Source of the DNA: JBBRWO01 sp964388455
GTDB taxonomy: Bacteria > Actinomycetota > Coriobacteriia > Anaerosomatales > JAAXUF01
Assembly (NCBI GenBank): GCA_964388455.1
Contig: CAYMAN010000011.1
Coordinates: 8,452 to 72,451 of the forward strand
Direction: 5' to 3'
DNA length: 64,000 bases
The position numbers were made by a program, and so were the translations under genes. Below the pieces are notes generated by a model. The model had not been told where the DNA came from and ran no database searches. It saw only the letters and a list, made by a program, of their open reading frames with translations. Positions 62,052-64,000 of the stretch are shown one piece after another. How positions within the stretch are numbered: position 1 is the first letter of the stretch; each line of letters begins with the position of its first letter.

Positions 62052-64000
62052 ATGGCTAAAGTAGTAGAGACATTTGAGCTTTACGGCAAAGAGTACGTTC
62101 TGGAGACCGGCGAACTGGCCAAGCAGGCCGGTGGCGCCGTTCTTGTTCGTCAGGCCGAGACCATCGTTCTGGTCACCGCCACAGCGTCGAAGTTCCCAAA
62201 GGACCTGGACTTCTTCCCGTTGACGGTCGATTTCGAAGNNNNNNNNNNNNNNNNNNNNNNNNNNNNNNNNNNNNNNNNNNNNNNNNNNNNNNNNNNNNNN
62301 NNNNNNNNNNNNNNNNNNNNNNNNNNNNNNNNNNNNNNGCGTCGAAGTTCCCAAAGGACCTGGACTTCTTCCCGTTGACGGTCGATTTCGAAGAGCGCAT
62401 GTATGCCGCGGGCAAGCTCCCCGGCGGCTTCATCAAGCGCGAGTCCCGCCCGAGCGAGAAGGCCACGCTCACCGCGCGCATGATCGACCGCCCCATCCGC
62501 TCGTCGTTTGCCGACGGGTTCCGCAACGAGGTTCAGGTCATCGCGACCGTGCTCTCCGCCGATCAGGTCAACCAGCCTGACGTCATCTCGATCATGGGCG
62601 CCTCGGCTGCGCTGCTCGCCGCGGGTATCCCCTTTGAGGGTCCGCTTGCCGGCGTCCGCATCTGTCGCGACATGGAGACCGGCGAGTTCATCGTCAACCC
62701 CAGCTTCGATCAGGCCGAGGATTCCGATCTCGACCTAGTCGTAGCGGGCTCCAAGGACGCCGTCTACATGCTCGAGGCCGGCGCGCAGGAGGTCAGCGAG
62801 GAGGACATGCTCGCCGCTCTCATGTTCGCGCAGGAGGCCATCGGCGCGTTCTGTGAGGTGCAGGAGCGTTTCCTGGCCAAGCTCGAGATCACGCCCATGG
62901 AGGTCAAGCTCCAAAGCATCGACCCCGCCATCACCGAACGCGTCTTCGCGGCCGGCAGCGACAAGATGAACGTCGCGCTGCACAACGCCGACAAGCACGC
63001 CCGCATGGACGGCGTCCAGGCCGTCAAGGACGAGATCCTAGCCACCTTCTCGGAGGAAGAGATCGCGGCTAACGGCAAGGACATCAAGGCCACGCTCAAG
63101 CAGCTCGAGAAGAAGACCATGCGCACGATGGTCCTCAAGGAGGGCGAGCGTGCCGACGGCCGTAAGCTCGACGAGGTCCGCCAGATCACCACGGTCGCCG
63201 GCTACCTGCCGCGCAGCCACGGATCAGGCCTCTTCACCCGCGGTCAGACCCAGGTCCTCTCGGTCCTGACGCTCGGCATGCTTTCCGAGTGGCAGCGCAT
63301 GGACACCATCGATGTGGCCGAGGGCAAGCGCTACATCCACCACTACAACTTCCCGCCGTTCTCGACCGGCGAGACGGGCTTCATGCGTGGCCCGAAGCGT
63401 CGCGACATCGGCCACGGCGCACTCGCCGAGCGCGCTCTGCTCCCGGTAGTCCCCGCCGAGGAGGACTTCCCCTACACCATTCGCATCGTGTCCGAGGTGC
63501 TCGAGTCCAACGGCTCCAGCTCCATGGGTTCGGTCTGCGGTTCGAGCCTCGCGCTCATGGACGCCGGCGTGCCGATCAAGGCGCCGGTCTCCGGTATCGC
63601 GATGGGCCTCATCAAGGAGGGCGATGACGTCGCCATCCTGACCGACATCCAGGGCCTCGAGGACTTCCTCGGCGACATGGACTTCAAGGTCGCAGGTACC
63701 GCTGACGGCATCACCGCCATGCAGATGGACAACAAGGCCAAGGGCCTCTCGGTCGACATCCTGCGCGCTGCGCTCATGCAGGCCAAGGAAGGTCGCGCGT
63801 TCATCCTCGGCAAGATGCTCGAGTCGATCGACGTTCCCCGCGAGGAGATGAGCCAGTACGCTCCCCGCATCATCACCATCAAGATCCCGACCGACAAGAT
63901 CCGTGACGTCATCGGGTCCGGCGGTAAGGTCATCCGCAGCATCCAGGCCGACACGGGCGCCCAGATCGACATCCAGGAAGACGGCACGATCTTCATCGCG
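62052..64000 (+). CDS. pnp: Polyribonucleotide nucleotidyltransferase (PNPase), 3' end outside window, split by assembly gap
   Basis: Phosphorolytic 3'-5' exoribonuclease of the RNA degradosome. The first RNase PH domain starts before the gap (FELYGKEYVLETGELAKQAG) and resumes after it (ERMYAAGKLPGGFIKRE). The second RNase PH domain has GERADGRKLDEVR, RSHGSGLFTRGQTQ, GPKRRDIGHGALAERAL and ESNGSSSMGSVCGSSLALMD, with all expected residues. The KH domain (IPTDKIRDVIGSGGKVIRSI) is under way at the window end; the S1 domain is missing. The frame changes from one side of the gap to the other only because 155 false bases (100 N plus a 55-base duplicate) intervene; removing them restores one frame. 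It is not a pseudogene. Confidence 0.93.
62184..62238 (+). repeat. First copy of 55-base direct repeat flanking the N gap
   Basis: Identical to 62339-62393 over all 55 bases and abuts the gap on its left side. The coding sequence continues properly from here into the base after the second copy (62394). It marks a contig end. Confidence 0.95.
62239..62338. other. Assembly gap of 100 N
   Basis: Exactly 100 unspecified bases, the usual placeholder for a gap of unknown size. Given the identical flanks, the true gap length is probably negative, meaning the contigs overlap. Confidence 0.98.
62339..62393 (+). repeat. Second copy of 55-base direct repeat flanking the N gap
   Basis: Identical to 62184-62238 and abuts the gap on its right side. 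A length of exactly 55 is a common k-mer size in de Bruijn graph assemblers, which leave contig ends overlapping by k. Confidence 0.95.

Noticed and set aside
62052..64000. pnp as a frameshifted pseudogene
   Set aside because: The frame change is explained fully by the 155 false bases of the gap and duplicate. Catalytic motifs on both sides are intact.

Overview
The window reads as one contiguous stretch of a high-GC bacterial chromosome with housekeeping gene order. It fits an anaerobic actinobacterial lineage of the Coriobacteriia/Anaerosomatales type (inference). Supporting signs are GTG/TTG starts, ATGA/GTGA stop-start overlaps, a coaD-sepIVA-like-DUF177-rpmF block, a WhiG/FliA-type sigma factor, ADP-forming acyl-CoA synthetase, FabK instead of FabI, TrmFO, and the non-mevalonate isoprenoid genes dxr and ispG. 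All genes except rpmB are on the + strand. I saw no rRNA, tRNA, CRISPR, insertion sequence, prophage or defence island. No gene-free stretch exceeds 300 bases.

Layout. (1) 1-2733: end of a probable cell-wall amidase, an M23 endopeptidase, then a TPP riboswitch controlling a thiamine transporter and thiamine pyrophosphokinase. (2) 2838-9502: rpmB (minus strand), DUF1858 and Asp23 proteins, the FakA/FakB fatty-acid kinase pair, recG, rsmD, coaD. (3) 9515-14083: SepIVA-like protein, DUF177, rpmF, ADP-forming acyl-CoA synthetase and a P-loop/DRTGG protein. (4) 14127-21464: a complete type II fatty acid synthesis cluster without an obvious dehydratase (plsX, fabH, fabK, fabD, fabG, acpP, a second FabK/nitronate-monooxygenase-like flavoprotein, fabF). 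(5) 21469-33275: rnc, smc, ftsY, lepB, ffh, rpsP, khpA, rimM, trmD, second lepB, rplS, rnhB, yraN, which join secretion, chromosome segregation and ribosome maturation. (6) 33279-39492: comM, dprA, trmFO, xerC, whiG-type sigma factor and a receiver-zinc-ribbon regulator. (7) 39699-48211: rpsB, tsf, pyrH, frr, uppS, cdsA, dxr, rseP, ispG. (8) 48435-51809: DUF485 protein, acetate-type symporter, UspA, small Rossmann protein. (9) 51869-64000: proS, rimP, nusA, rnpM, infB, rbfA, nrnA, truB, ribF, rpsO, pnp (cut by the window edge).

I did not find a wholly new multi-gene system. The best leads are unusual domain architectures in core genes: NusA with a C-terminal Cys3His motif, RseP with an ~80-residue cytosolic insertion, a receiver-zinc-ribbon protein beside the sigma factor, and the acyl-CoA synthetase/DRTGG pair. 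RNA-level control is suggested by the TPP riboswitch and by leader hairpins before rpmB, rpsP, rpsB and rpsO. A 100-N gap inside pnp is flanked by an identical 55-base repeat. It is almost certainly an assembly artefact that falsely breaks the gene.
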